Shown: piece by piece, positions 43,739 through 56,702 of the stretch
Position numbering within the stretch: the first letter of the stretch is position 1
How the letters are laid out: each line of letters starts with the position of its first letter
NCBI GenBank assembly: GCA_963682025.1
Contig: OY821518.1
Location: forward strand, 128,600,543 to 128,664,542
DNA from: Cordilura impudica
Taxonomy: Eukaryota > Arthropoda > Insecta > Diptera > Scathophagidae
Direction of reading: 5' to 3'
Length of the DNA stretch: 64,000 nt
Translations under genes and position numbers: made by a program
The notes under the pieces: model-generated
Seen by the model: the letters and a program-made list of their open reading frames with translations, nothing else
Told to the model about the DNA's origin: nothing
Databases searched by the model: none

Positions 43739-46700
43739 TATGCTGCTTTCTGAAATTCAATTGATGTTTTCTGAAATGCAATTGATGTTTTCTGAAATTC
43801 AATTGATGTTTTCTGAAATACAATTAATGTTCTCAGCAATTCAAATAATGCTTTTTGAAATTCAATTGATGTTTTCTGAAATTCTATTTATGTTTTCTGA
43901 AATTCAATTGATGTTTTCTGAAATACAATTAATGTTCTCAGCAATTCAAATAATGCTTTTTGAAATACAATTGATGTTTTCTGAAATACAATTGATGTTT
44001 TCTGAAATTCTATTGATGTTTTCTGAAATTCAATTGATGTTTTCTGAAACTCGAATGATGTTTTCTGAAATTATATTGATGTTTTCTGAAATTCTATTTA
44101 TGTTTTCTGAAATTCAAATGATGTTTTCTTAAACTCGAATGATGTTTTCTGAAATTATATTGATGTTTTCTGAAATTCTATTTATGTTTTCTGAAATTCA
44201 AGTGATGTTTTCTGAAATTCTATTGATGTTTTCTGAAATACAATTGATGTTTTCTGAAATACAATTGATGTTTTCTGAAATACAATTGATGTTTTCTGAA
44301 ATACAATTGATGTTTTCTGAAATTCTATTGATGTTTTCTGAAATTCTATTTATGTTTTCTGAAATACAATTGATCTTTTCTGAAAAACAATTGATGTTTT
44401 CTAAAATTATATTGATGTTTTCTGAAATTCTATTTATGTTTTCTGAAATTCAAATGATGTTTTCTTAAACTCGAATGATGTTTTCTGAAATTATATTGAT
44501 GTTTTCTGAAATTCTATTTATGTTTTCTGAAATTCAAGTGATGTTTTCTGAAATTCTATTGATGTTTTCTGAAATACAATTGATGTTTTCTGAAATACAA
44601 TTGATGTTTTCTGAAATACAATTGATGTTTTCTGAAATACAATTGATGTTTTCTGAAATTCTATTGATGTTTTCTGAAATTCAAATGATGTTTTCTGAAA
44701 TACAAATGATGTTTTCTGAAAAACAATTGATGTTTTCTGAAATTATATTGATGTTTTCTGAAATTCTATTTATGTTTTCTGAAATTCAAATGATGTTTTC
44801 TGAAATTCTATTGATGCTTTCTGAAATCCAATGATGTTTTCTGAATTTCGAATGATGTTTTCTGAAATACAATTGATGTTTTCTGAAATTCTATTGATGT
44901 TTTCTGAAATTCTATTTATGTTTTCTGAAATTCAAATGATGTTTTCTGAAATACAAATGATGTTTTCTGAAAAACAATTGATGTTTTCTGAAATTCTATT
45001 TATGTTTTCTGAAATTCAAATGATGTTTTCTGAAATACAAATGATGTTTTCTGAAAAACAATTGATGTTTTCTGAAATTCTATTTATGTTTTCTGAAATT
45101 CAAGTGATGTTTACTGAAATTCTATTGATGTTTTCTGAAATACAATTGATGTTTTCTGAAATACAATTGATGTTTTCTGAAATACAATTGATGTTTTCTG
45201 AAATACAATTGATGTTTTCTGAAATTCTGTTGATGTTTTCTGAAATTCTATTTATGTTTTCTGAAATACAATTGATGTTTTCTGAAAAACAATTGATGTT
45301 TTCTAAAATTATATTGATGTTTTCTGAAATTCTATTTATGTTTTCTGAAATTCAAGTGATGTTTTCTGAAATTCTATTGATGTTTTCTGAAATTCAATTG
45401 GTGTTTTCTGAAATACAATTGATGTTTTCTGAAATACAATTGATGTTTTCTAAAATTATATTGATGTTTTCTGAAATTCTATTGATGTTTTCTGAAATTC
45501 TATTTATGTTTTCTGAAATTCAATTGGTGTTTTCTGAAATACAATTGATGTTTTCTGAAATACAATTGATGTTTTCTAAAATTATATTGATGTTTTCTGA
45601 AATTCTATTGATGTTTTCTGAAATTCAATTGGTGTTTTCTGAAATACAATTGGTGTTTTCTGAAATACAATTGATGTTTTCTAAAATTATATTGATGTTT
45701 TCTGAAATTCTATTGATGTTTTCTGAAATTCTATTTATGTTTTCTGAAATTCAAATGATGTTTTCTGAAATACAAATGATGTTTTCTGAAAAACAATTGA
45801 TGTTTTCTGAAATTCTATTGATGTTTTCTGAAATTCAATTGGTGTTTTCTGAAATACAATTGATGTTTTCTGAAATACAATTGATGTTTTCTGAAATTCT
45901 ATTGATGTTTTCTGAAATTCTATTTATGTTTTCTGAAATTCAAATGATGTTTTCTGAAATACAAATGATGTTTTCTGAAAAACAATTGATGTTTTCTGAA
46001 ATTCTATTGATGTTTTCTGAAATTCTATTTATGTTTTCTGAAATTCAAATGATGTTTTCTGAAATACAATTGATGTTTTCTGAAAAACAATTGATGTTTT
46101 CTGAAATTACATTGATGTTTTCTGAAATTCAAATGATGTTTTCTGAAATTCAATTGATCTTTTCTGATATACAATTGATGTTTTCTGAAATACAATTGAT
46201 GTTTTCTGAAATTCTATTGATGTTTTCTGAAATTCTATTGATGTTTTCTGAAATTCTATTTATGTTTTCTGAAATTAAAATGATGTTTTCTGAAATACAA
46301 TTGATGTTTTCTGAAATACAATTGATGTTTTCTGAAATTCTATTGATGTTTTCTGAAATACAAGTGATGTTTTCTGAAATTCTATTGATGTTTTCTGAAA
46401 TTCTATTGATGTTTTCTGAAATTCTATTTATGTTTTCTGAAATCCAGTTGATGTTTTCTGAATTTCGAATGATGTTTTCTGAAATTCTATTTATGTGTTC
46501 TGAAATTCAAATGATGTTTTCTGAAATTCTATTTATGTTTTCTGAGATTCAAATGATGTTTTCTGAAATACAATTGATTTTTTCTGAAAAACAGTTGATG
46601 TTTTCTGAAATTATATTGATGTTTTCTGAAATTATATTGATGTTTTGTGAAATTCAAATGATGTTTTCTGAAATTATATTGATGGTTTCTGAAATACAAT

Positions 46701-49700
46701 TGATGTTTTCTGAAATTAGATTGATGTTTTCTGAAATCCTATTTATGTTTTCTGAAATTCAAATGAAGTTTTCTGAAATTATATTGATGGTTTCTGAAAT
46801 ATAATTGATGTTTTCTGAAATTATGTTGATGTTTTCTGAAATTCTATTTATGTTTTCTGAAATTCAAATGATGTTTTCTGATATTATATTGATGGTTTCT
46901 GAAATCCAGTTGATGTTGTCTGAATTTCGAATGATGTTTTCTGAAATTATATTGATGTTTTCTGAAATTCTATTTATGTTTTCTGAAATTCAAATGATGT
47001 TTTCTGAAATTCTATTGATGCTTTCTGAAATCCAATGATGTTTTCTGAATTTCGAATGATGTTTTCTGAAATACAATTGATGTTTTCTGAAATTCTATTG
47101 ATGTTTTCTGAAATTCTATTTATGTTTTCTGAAATTCAAATGATGTTTTCTGAAATACAAATGATGTTTTCTGAAAAACAATTGATGTTTTCTGAAATTC
47201 TATTTATGTTTTCTGAAATTCAAATGATGTTTTCTGAAATACAAATGATGTTTTCTGAAAAACAATTGATGTTTTCTGAAATTCTATTTATGTTTTCTGA
47301 AATTAAAATGATGTTTTCTGAAATACAATTGATGTTTTCTGAAATACAATTGATGTTTTCTGAAATTCTATTGATGTTTTCTGAAATACAAGTGATGTTT
47401 TCTGAAATTCTATTGATGTTTTCTGAAATTCTATTGATGTTTTCTGAAATTCTATTTATGTTTTCTGAAATCCAGTTGATGTTTTCTGAATTTCGAATGA
47501 TGTTTTCTGAAATTCTATTTATGTGTTCTGAAATTCAAATGATGTTTTCTGAAATTCTATTTATGTTTTCTGAGATTCAAATGATGTTTTCTGAAATACA
47601 ATTGATTTTTTCTGAAAAACAGTTGATGTTTTCTGAAATTATATTGATGTTTTCTGAAATTATATTGATGTTTTGTGAAATTCAAATGATGTTTTCTGAA
47701 ATTATATTGATGGTTTCTGAAATACAATTGATGTTTTCTGAAATTAGATTGATGTTTTCTGAAATCCTATTTATGTTTTCTGAAATTCAAATGAAGTTTT
47801 CTGAAATTATATTGATGGTTTCTGAAATATAATTGATGTTTTCTGAAATTATGTTGATGTTTTCTGAAATTCTATTTATGTTTTCTGAAATTCAAATGAT
47901 GTTTTCTGATATTATATTGATGGTTTCTGAAATCCAGTTGATGTTGTCTGAATTTCGAATGATGTTTTCTGAAATTATATTGATGTTTTCTGAAATTCTA
48001 TTTATGTTTTCTGAAATTCAAATGATGTTTTCTGAAATTCTATTGATGCTTTCTGAAATCCAATGATGTTTTCTGAATTTCGAATGATGTTTTCTGAAAT
48101 ACAATTGATGTTTTCTGAAATTCTATTGATGTTTTCTGAAATTCTATTTATGTTTTCTGAAATTCAAATGATGTTTTCTGAAATACAAATGATGTTTTCT
48201 GAAAAACAATTGATGTTTTCTGAAATTCTATTTATGTTTTCTGAAATTCAAATGATGTTTTCTGAAATACAAATGATGTTTTCTGAAAAACAATTGATGT
48301 TTTCTGAAATTCTATTGATGTTTTCTGAAATTCAATTGGTGTTTTCTGAAATACAATTGATGTTTTCTGAAATACAATTGATGTTTTCTGAAATTCTATT
48401 GATGTTTTCTGAAATTCTATTTATGTTTTCTGAAATTCAAATGATGTTTTCTGAAATACAAATGATGTTTTCTGAAAAACAATTGATGTTTTCTGAAATT
48501 CTATTGATGTTTTCTGAAATTCTATTTATGTTTTCTGAAATTCAAATGATGTTTTCTGAAATACAATTGATGTTTTCTGAAAAACAATTGATGTTTTCTG
48601 AAATTACATTGATGTTTTCTGAAATTCAAATGATGTTTTCTGAAATTCAATTGATCTTTTCTGATATACAATTGATGTTTTCTGAAATACAATTGATGTT
48701 TTCTGAAATTCTATTGATGTTTTCTGAAATTCTATTGATGTTTTCTGAAATTCTATTTATGTTTTCTGAAATTAAAATGATGTTTTCTGAAATACAATTG
48801 ATGTTTTCTGAAATACAATTGATGTTTTCTGAAATTCTATTGATGTTTTCTGAAATACAAGTGATGTTTTCTGAAATTCTATTGATGTTTTCTGAAATTC
48901 TATTGATGTTTTCTGAAATTCTATTTATGTTTTCTGAAATCCAGTTGATGTTTTCTGAATTTCGAATGATGTTTTCTGAAATTCTATTTATGTGTTCTGA
49001 AATTCAAATGATGTTTTCTGAAATTCTATTTATGTTTTCTGAGATTCAAATGATGTTTTCTGAAATACAATTGATTTTTTCTGAAAAACAGTTGATGTTT
49101 TCTGAAATTATATTGATGTTTTCTGAAATTATATTGATGTTTTGTGAAATTCAAATGATGTTTTCTGAAATTATATTGATGGTTTCTGAAATACAATTGA
49201 TGTTTTCTGAAATTAGATTGATGTTTTCTGAAATCCTATTTATGTTTTCTGAAATTCAAATGAAGTTTTCTGAAATTATATTGATGGTTTCTGAAATATA
49301 ATTGATGTTTTCTGAAATTATGTTGATGTTTTCTGAAATTCTATTTATGTTTTCTGAAATTCAAATGATGTTTTCTGATATTATATTGATGGTTTCTGAA
49401 ATCCAGTTGATGTTGTCTGAATTTCGAATGATGTTTTCTGAAATTATATTGATGTTTTCTGAAATTCTATTTATGTTTTCTGAAATTCAAATGATGTTTT
49501 CTGAAATTCTATTGATGCTTTCTGAAATCCAATGATGTTTTCTGAATTTCGAATGATGTTTTCTGAAATACAATTGATGTTTTCTGAAATTCTATTGATG
49601 TTTTCTGAAATTCTATTTATGTTTTCTGAAATTCAAATGATGTTTTCTGAAATACAAATGATGTTTTCTGAAAAACAATTGATGTTTTCTGAAATTCTAT

Positions 49701-52700
49701 TTATGTTTTCTGAAATTCAAATGATGTTTTCTGAAATACAAATGATGTTTTCTGAAAAACAATTGATGTTTTCTGAAATTCTATTTATGTTTTCTGAAAT
49801 TAAAATGATGTTTTCTGAAATACAATTGATGTTTTCTGAAATACAATTGATGTTTTCTGAAATTCTATTGATGTTTTCTGAAATACAAGTGATGTTTTCT
49901 GAAATTCTATTGATGTTTTCTGAAATTCTATTGATGTTTTCTGAAATTCTATTTATGTTTTCTGAAATCCAGTTGATGTTTTCTGAATTTCGAATGATGT
50001 TTTCTGAAATTCTATTTATGTGTTCTGAAATTCAAATGATGTTTTCTGAAATTCTATTTATGTTTTCTGAGATTCAAATGATGTTTTCTGAAATACAATT
50101 GATTTTTTCTGAAAAACAGTTGATGTTTTCTGAAATTATATTGATGTTTTCTGAAATTATATTGATGTTTTGTGAAATTCAAATGATGTTTTCTGAAATT
50201 ATATTGATGGTTTCTGAAATACAATTGATGTTTTCTGAAATTAGATTGATGTTTTCTGAAATCCTATTTATGTTTTCTGAAATTCAAATGAAGTTTTCTG
50301 AAATTATATTGATGGTTTCTGAAATATAATTGATGTTTTCTGAAATTATGTTGATGTTTTCTGAAATTCTATTTATGTTTTCTGAAATTCAAATGATGTT
50401 TTCTGATATTATATTGATGGTTTCTGAAATCCAGTTGATGTTGTCTGAATTTCGAATGATGTTTTCTGAAATTATATTGATGTTTTCTGAAATTCTATTT
50501 ATGTTTTCTGAAATTCAAATGATGTTTTCTGAAATTCTATTGATGCTTTCTGAAATCCAATGATGTTTTCTGAATTTCGAATGATGTTTTCTGAAATACA
50601 ATTGATGTTTTCTGAAATTCTATTGATGTTTTCTGAAATTCTATTTATGTTTTCTGAAATTCAAATGATGTTTTCTGAAATACAAATGATGTTTTCTGAA
50701 AAACAATTGATGTTTTCTGAAATTCTATTTATGTTTTCTGAAATTCAAATGATGTTTTCTGAAATACAAATGATGTTTTCTGAAAAACAATTGATGTTTT
50801 CTGAAATTCTATTTATGTTTTCTGAAATTCAAGTGATGTTTACTGAAATTCTATTGATGTTTTCTGAAATACAATTGATGTTTTCTGAAATACAATTGAT
50901 GTTTTCTGAAATACAATTGATGTTTTCTGAAATACAATTGATGTTTTCTGAAATTCTGTTGATGTTTTCTGAAATTCTATTTATGTTTTCTGAAATACAA
51001 TTGATGTTTTCTGAAAAACAATTGATGTTTTCTAAAATTATATTGATGTTTTCTGAAATTCTATTTATGTTTTCTGAAATTCAAGTGATGTTTTCTGAAA
51101 TTCTATTGATGTTTTCTGAAATTCAATTGGTGTTTTCTGAAATACAATTGATGTTTTCTGAAATACAATTGATGTTTTCTGAAATTCTATTGATGTTTTC
51201 TGAAATTCTATTTATGTTTTCTGAAATTCAAATGATGTTTTCTGAAATACAAATGATGTTTTCTGAAAAACAATTGATGTTTTCTGAAATTCTATTGATG
51301 TTTTCTGAAATTCTATTTATGTTTTCTGAAATTCAAATGATGTTTTCTGAAATACAATTGATGTTTTCTGAAAAACAATTGATGTTTTCTGAAATTACAT
51401 TGATGTTTTCTGAAATTCAAATGATGTTTTCTGAAATTCAATTGATCTTTTCTGATATACAATTGATGTTTTCTGAAATACAATTGATGTTTTCTGAAAT
51501 TCTATTGATGTTTTCTGAAATTCTATTGATGTTTTCTGAAATTCTATTTATGTTTTCTGAAATTAAAATGATGTTTTCTGAAATACAATTGATGTTTTCT
51601 GAAATACAATTGATGTTTTCTGAAATTCTATTGATGTTTTCTGAAATACAAGTGATGTTTTCTGAAATTCTATTGATGTTTTCTGAAATTCTATTGATGT
51701 TTTCTGAAATTCTATTTATGTTTTCTGAAATCCAGTTGATGTTTTCTGAATTTCGAATGATGTTTTCTGAAATTCTATTTATGTGTTCTGAAATTCAAAT
51801 GATGTTTTCTGAAATTCTATTTATGTTTTCTGAGATTCAAATGATGTTTTCTGAAATACAATTGATTTTTTCTGAAAAACAGTTGATGTTTTCTGAAATT
51901 ATATTGATGTTTTCTGAAATTATATTGATGTTTTGTGAAATTCAAATGATGTTTTCTGAAATTATATTGATGGTTTCTGAAATACAATTGATGTTTTCTG
52001 AAATTAGATTGATGTTTTCTGAAATCCTATTTATGTTTTCTGAAATTCAAATGAAGTTTTCTGAAATTATATTGATGGTTTCTGAAATATAATTGATGTT
52101 TTCTGAAATTATGTTGATGTTTTCTGAAATTCTATTTATGTTTTCTGAAATTCAAATGATGTTTTCTGATATTATATTGATGGTTTCTGAAATCCAGTTG
52201 ATGTTGTCTGAATTTCGAATGATGTTTTCTGAAATTATATTGATGTTTTCTGAAATTCTATTTATGTTTTCTGAAATTCAAATGATGTTTTCTGAAATTC
52301 TATTGATGCTTTCTGAAATCCAATGATGTTTTCTGAATTTCGAATGATGTTTTCTGAAATACAATTGATGTTTTCTGAAATTCTATTGATGTTTTCTGAA
52401 ATTCTATTTATGTTTTCTGAAATTCAAATGATGTTTTCTGAAATACAAATGATGTTTTCTGAAAAACAATTGATGTTTTCTGAAATTCTATTTATGTTTT
52501 CTGAAATTCAAATGATGTTTTCTGAAATACAAATGATGTTTTCTGAAAAACAATTGATGTTTTCTGAAATTCTATTTATGTTTTCTGAAATTAAAATGAT
52601 GTTTTCTGAAATACAATTGATGTTTTCTGAAATACAATTGATGTTTTCTGAAATTCTATTGATGTTTTCTGAAATACAAGTGATGTTTTCTGATATTATA

Positions 52701-55545
52701 TTGATGGTTTCTGAAATCCAGTTGATGTTGTCTGAATTTCGAATGATGTTTTCTGAAATTCTATTTATGTGTTCTGAAATTCAAATGATGTTTTCTGAAA
52801 TTCTATTTATGTTTTCTGAGATTCAAATGATGTTTTCTGAAATACAATTGATTTTTTCTGAAAAACAGTTGATGTTTTCTGAAATTATATTGATGTTTTC
52901 TGAAATTATATTGATGTTTTGTGAAATTCAAATGATGTTTTCTGAAATTATATTGATGGTTTCTGAAATACAATTGATGTTTTCTGAAATTAGATTGATG
53001 TTTTCTGAAATCCTATTTATGTTTTCTGAAATTCAAATGAAGTTTTCTGAAATTATATTGATGGTTTCTGAAATATAATTGATGTTTTCTGAAATTATGT
53101 TGATGTTTTCTGAAATTCTATTTATGTTTTCTGAAATTCAAATGATGTTTTCTGATATTATATTGATGGTTTCTGAAATCCAGTTGATGTTGTCTGAATT
53201 TCGAATGATGTTTTCTGAAATTATATTGATGTTTTCTGAAATTCTATTTATGTTTTCTGAAATTCAAATGATGTTTTCTGAAATTCTATTGATGCTTTCT
53301 GAAATCCAATGATGTTTTCTGAATTTCGAATGATGTTTTCTGAAATACAATTGATGTTTTCTGAAATTCTATTGATGTTTTCTGAAATTCTATTTATGTT
53401 TTCTGAAATTCAAATGATGTTTTCTGAAATACAAATGATGTTTTCTGAAAAACAATTGATGTTTTCTGAAATTCTATTTATGTTTTCTGAAATTCAAATG
53501 ATGTTTTCTGAAATACAAATGATGTTTTCTGAAAAACAATTGATGTTTTCTGAAATTCTATTTATGTTTTCTGAAATTCAAGTGATGTTTACTGAAATTC
53601 TATTGATGTTTTCTGAAATACAATTGATGTTTTCTGAAATACAATTGATGTTTTCTGAAATACAATTGATGTTTTCTGAAATACAATTGATGTTTTCTGA
53701 AATTCTGTTGATGTTTTCTGAAATTCTATTTATGTTTTCTGAAATACAATTGATGTTTTCTGAAAAACAATTGATGTTTTCTAAAATTATATTGATGTTT
53801 TCTGAAATTCTATTTATGTTTTCTGAAATTCAAGTGATGTTTTCTGAAATTCTATTGATGTTTTCTGAAATTCAATTGGTGTTTTCTGAAATACAATTGA
53901 TGTTTTCTGAAATACAATTGATGTTTTCTGAAATTCTATTGATGTTTTCTGAAATTCTATTTATGTTTTCTGAAATTCAAATGATGTTTTCTGAAATACA
54001 AATGATGTTTTCTGAAAAACAATTGATGTTTTCTGAAATTCTATTGATGTTTTCTGAAATTCTATTTATGTTTTCTGAAATTCAAATGATGTTTTCTGAA
54101 ATACAATTGATGTTTTCTGAAAAACAATTGATGTTTTCTGAAATTACATTGATGTTTTCTGAAATTCAAATGATGTTTTCTGAAATTCAATTGATCTTTT
54201 CTGATATACAATTGATGTTTTCTGAAATACAATTGATGTTTTCTGAAATTCTATTGATGTTTTCTGAAATTCTATTGATGTTTTCTGAAATTCTATTTAT
54301 GTTTTCTGAAATTAAAATGATGTTTTCTGAAATACAATTGATGTTTTCTGAAATACAATTGATGTTTTCTGAAATTCTATTGATGTTTTCTGAAATACAA
54401 GTGATGTTTTCTGAAATTCTATTGATGTTTTCTGAAATTCTATTGATGTTTTCTGAAATTCTATTTATGTTTTCTGAAATCCAGTTGATGTTTTCTGAAT
54501 TTCGAATGATGTTTTCTGAAATTCTATTTATGTGTTCTGAAATTCAAATGATGTTTTCTGAAATTCTATTTATGTTTTCTGAGATTCAAATGATGTTTTC
54601 TGAAATACAATTGATTTTTTCTGAAAAACAGTTGATGTTTTCTGAAATTATATTGATGTTTTCTGAAATTATATTGATGTTTTGTGAAATTCAAATGATG
54701 TTTTCTGAAATTATATTGATGGTTTCTGAAATACAATTGATGTTTTCTGAAATTAGATTGATGTTTTCTGAAATCCTATTTATGTTTTCTGAAATTCAAA
54801 TGAAGTTTTCTGAAATTATATTGATGGTTTCTGAAATATAATTGATGTTTTCTGAAATTATGTTGATGTTTTCTGAAATTCTATTTATGTTTTCTGAAAT
54901 TCAAATGATGTTTTCTGATATTATATTGATGGTTTCTGAAATCCAGTTGATGTTGTCTGAATTTCGAATGATGTTTTCTGAAATTATATTGATGTTTTCT
55001 GAAATTCTATTTATGTTTTCTGAAATTCAAATGATGTTTTCTGAAATTCTATTGATGCTTTCTGAAATCCAATGATGTTTTCTGAATTTCGAATGATGTT
55101 TTCTGAAATACAATTGATGTTTTCTGAAATTCTATTGATGTTTTCTGAAATTCTATTTATGTTTTCTGAAATTCAAATGATGTTTTCTGAAATACAAATG
55201 ATGTTTTCTGAAAAACAATTGATGTTTTCTGAAATTCTATTTATGTTTTCTGAAATTCAAATGATGTTTTCTGAAATTCTATTTATGTTTTCTGAAATTC
55301 AAATAATGTTTTCTGAAATACAATTGAAGTTTTCTGAAATACAATTGATGTTTTCTGAAATTCCATTTATGTGTTCTGAAATTCTATTGATATTTTCTGA
55401 AATTCAATTGATGTTTTCTGAAACTCGAATGATGTTTTCTGAAACTATATTGATGTTTTCTGAAATTATATTGATGGTTTCTGAACCCCAATTGATGTTT
55501 TCTGAAATACAATTGATGTTTTTTGAAAGACAATTGGAAAATGTT
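43739..55545 (+). repeat. 11.8-kb minisatellite of a 21-bp unit with higher-order repeats
   Basis: About 560 tandem copies of a 21-bp unit that starts ATGTTTTCTGAAAT and ends CAATTG, with variants such as TATTG, TATTT and AAATG at the end and ATT/ATA in the middle. Read in frame it gives the heptapeptide MFSEIQL over and over, so long frames exist, but they are broken by recurrent TAA codons and by a recurrent 1-bp deletion (AATCCAATGATG). The deletion occurs at 44831, 47035, 48063, 49532, 50560, 52323, 53309 and 55072; intervals are 2204, 1028, 1469, 1028, 1763, 986 and 1763 bp, each a multiple of 21 minus 1. The same variant strings recur in each interval, which defines higher-order units. 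The minus strand is also open in places (YFRKHQL). No promoter, intron or unique protein part is attached, so I regard it as non-coding satellite DNA. Confidence 0.95.
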
Positions 55546-55548
55546 TAG

Positions 55549-56084
55549 AAAAGAACGTATCATAACTTTTTCACAAATACAATCAGATAAAGTCACACCG
55601 ATTTACACTTCAGTTCACACCGATGTGTTACGCTGTTTTTGCGATTGTATTGTGAAATAGAAATTTACCCCCCTGCGTGTATAGATGTTTACACATCAAA
55701 AAAGAATATGTAATACCGCCATGTTCTAGTTCTAACTCCACTAGAACACTATCGGTCAGGTTAATCAAATAAATCTATTGATTTCTGACTTCACATCAGT
55801 TGTGTTATGCGATTTTCATGAACAAGAGTTGGTTACTGAAAGCATAAATCACGATCAAATTCGGACTCCTTACGCATAGAACGCATCATTACGGGCGATA
55901 AGTTTCAAAAGCAAAGTAGGTAATAAGAATCTGAATGGCTTTTGTCTAATGAGCCGAATCGAAGAAACAGAAAAGCTGATTAAAAATCAAAGTCATGTTG
56001 TTTGTTCCATTTGACAATCGTAGTCTTATGCACTTATAGCTCTGTACGGAGGGCAAATGGTAGATAAGAATAAGAAAGAAAATT
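55549..56084. other. Right flank of the satellite, no gene seen
   Basis: Contains TAGATGTTTACACATC (55682-55697), the inverse of the left-flank motif, and two CACACCGAT blocks near 55595-55625. No gene is recognised. Confidence 0.4.
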
Positions 56085-56200
56085 ATAGTAAGTCTAGACC
56101 GACAATATAATACCCAGTAGCATGTGTTTCGAGAGAGGGTCTAGGATCCAACTTTGTTGAGGCAATAACTGGATGTAGAAAATAGCCGTTAACGCTAAAG
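56085..56200 (-). repeat. Family R-like end, diverged
   Basis: AGTAAGTCTAGACCGACAAT resembles the family R palindrome, and GTCTAGGATCCAACTTTGTT recurs near the window end (GTCTTGGATCCAGCTTTGCT at 63956). It is probably a related but distinct subfamily. Confidence 0.45.
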
Positions 56201-56519
56201 GTAAGTTTAGCAAAACAAATAGTTGTTCTAAAGAAAACAAAATATATGTATTTATTGTAGGCAAAAGCTTGCACATATTCCACGTCTCAGGGTGGAAGAA
56301 CTAGGCCAGTGTAGTAAAACATCCAAAGGGTTTCACGTTCTCAGGCTAAATCATTATTTATGACCTTTTATATTTTTCCTAATCTGGATATTTATTTGCA
56401 ACAACCATTGATAATTTCGCGCTTTATTTTATGCCCTGAGCACGCCAAACTCTTTGAAGGTTTTACTTTGCTGACCTAGTACTTTCAACCTGACTTGGAA
56501 TTTCTCACCCCCAGAGAAA
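56201..56519. other. Spacer, no gene seen
   Basis: No repeat or coding region is recognised between the diverged family R end and the small ORF at 56520. Confidence 0.3.
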
Positions 56520-56702
56520 ATGATTTTTAAAGTGTTCCAAGACTTTAAATTTCAGAATAAATTGGATAAGGCGGAAAATCGCACGGTGGGTTGGAAAAAG
56601 ATTCCAACTGCGAAACAAAAAGAAGTGATCAAATGCAGGTTGCGTCAACTTCCCAAAATTAATTATCCGCTTCCTTTGAGTAACATTGAAGGCAACGAAT
56701 GA
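56520..56702 (+). CDS. Small unidentified ORF of 60 codons
   Basis: From ATG the frame reads MIFKVFQDFKFQNKLDKAEN, RTVGWKKIPTAKQKEVIKCR, then LRQLPKINYPLPLSNIEGNE and a TGA. GC content and residue mix look coding, and CTCACCCCCAG precedes it, which could be a splice acceptor. No motif is recognised. It may be an exon or fragment of a lost gene. Confidence 0.3.
   Translation: MIFKVFQDFKFQNKLDKAENRTVGWKKIPTAKQKEVIKCRLRQLPKINYPLPLSNIEGNE

Noticed and set aside
44831..46804. 657-codon MFSEIQL repeat frame as a real protein gene
   Set aside because: Frame rotates by a recurrent 1-bp loss and is cut by recurrent TAA in each higher-order unit; no unique sequence, promoter or intron.
55384..55596. 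Minus-strand YFRKHQL repeat frame
   Set aside because: Antisense shadow of the satellite; a 21-bp period leaves several frames open.
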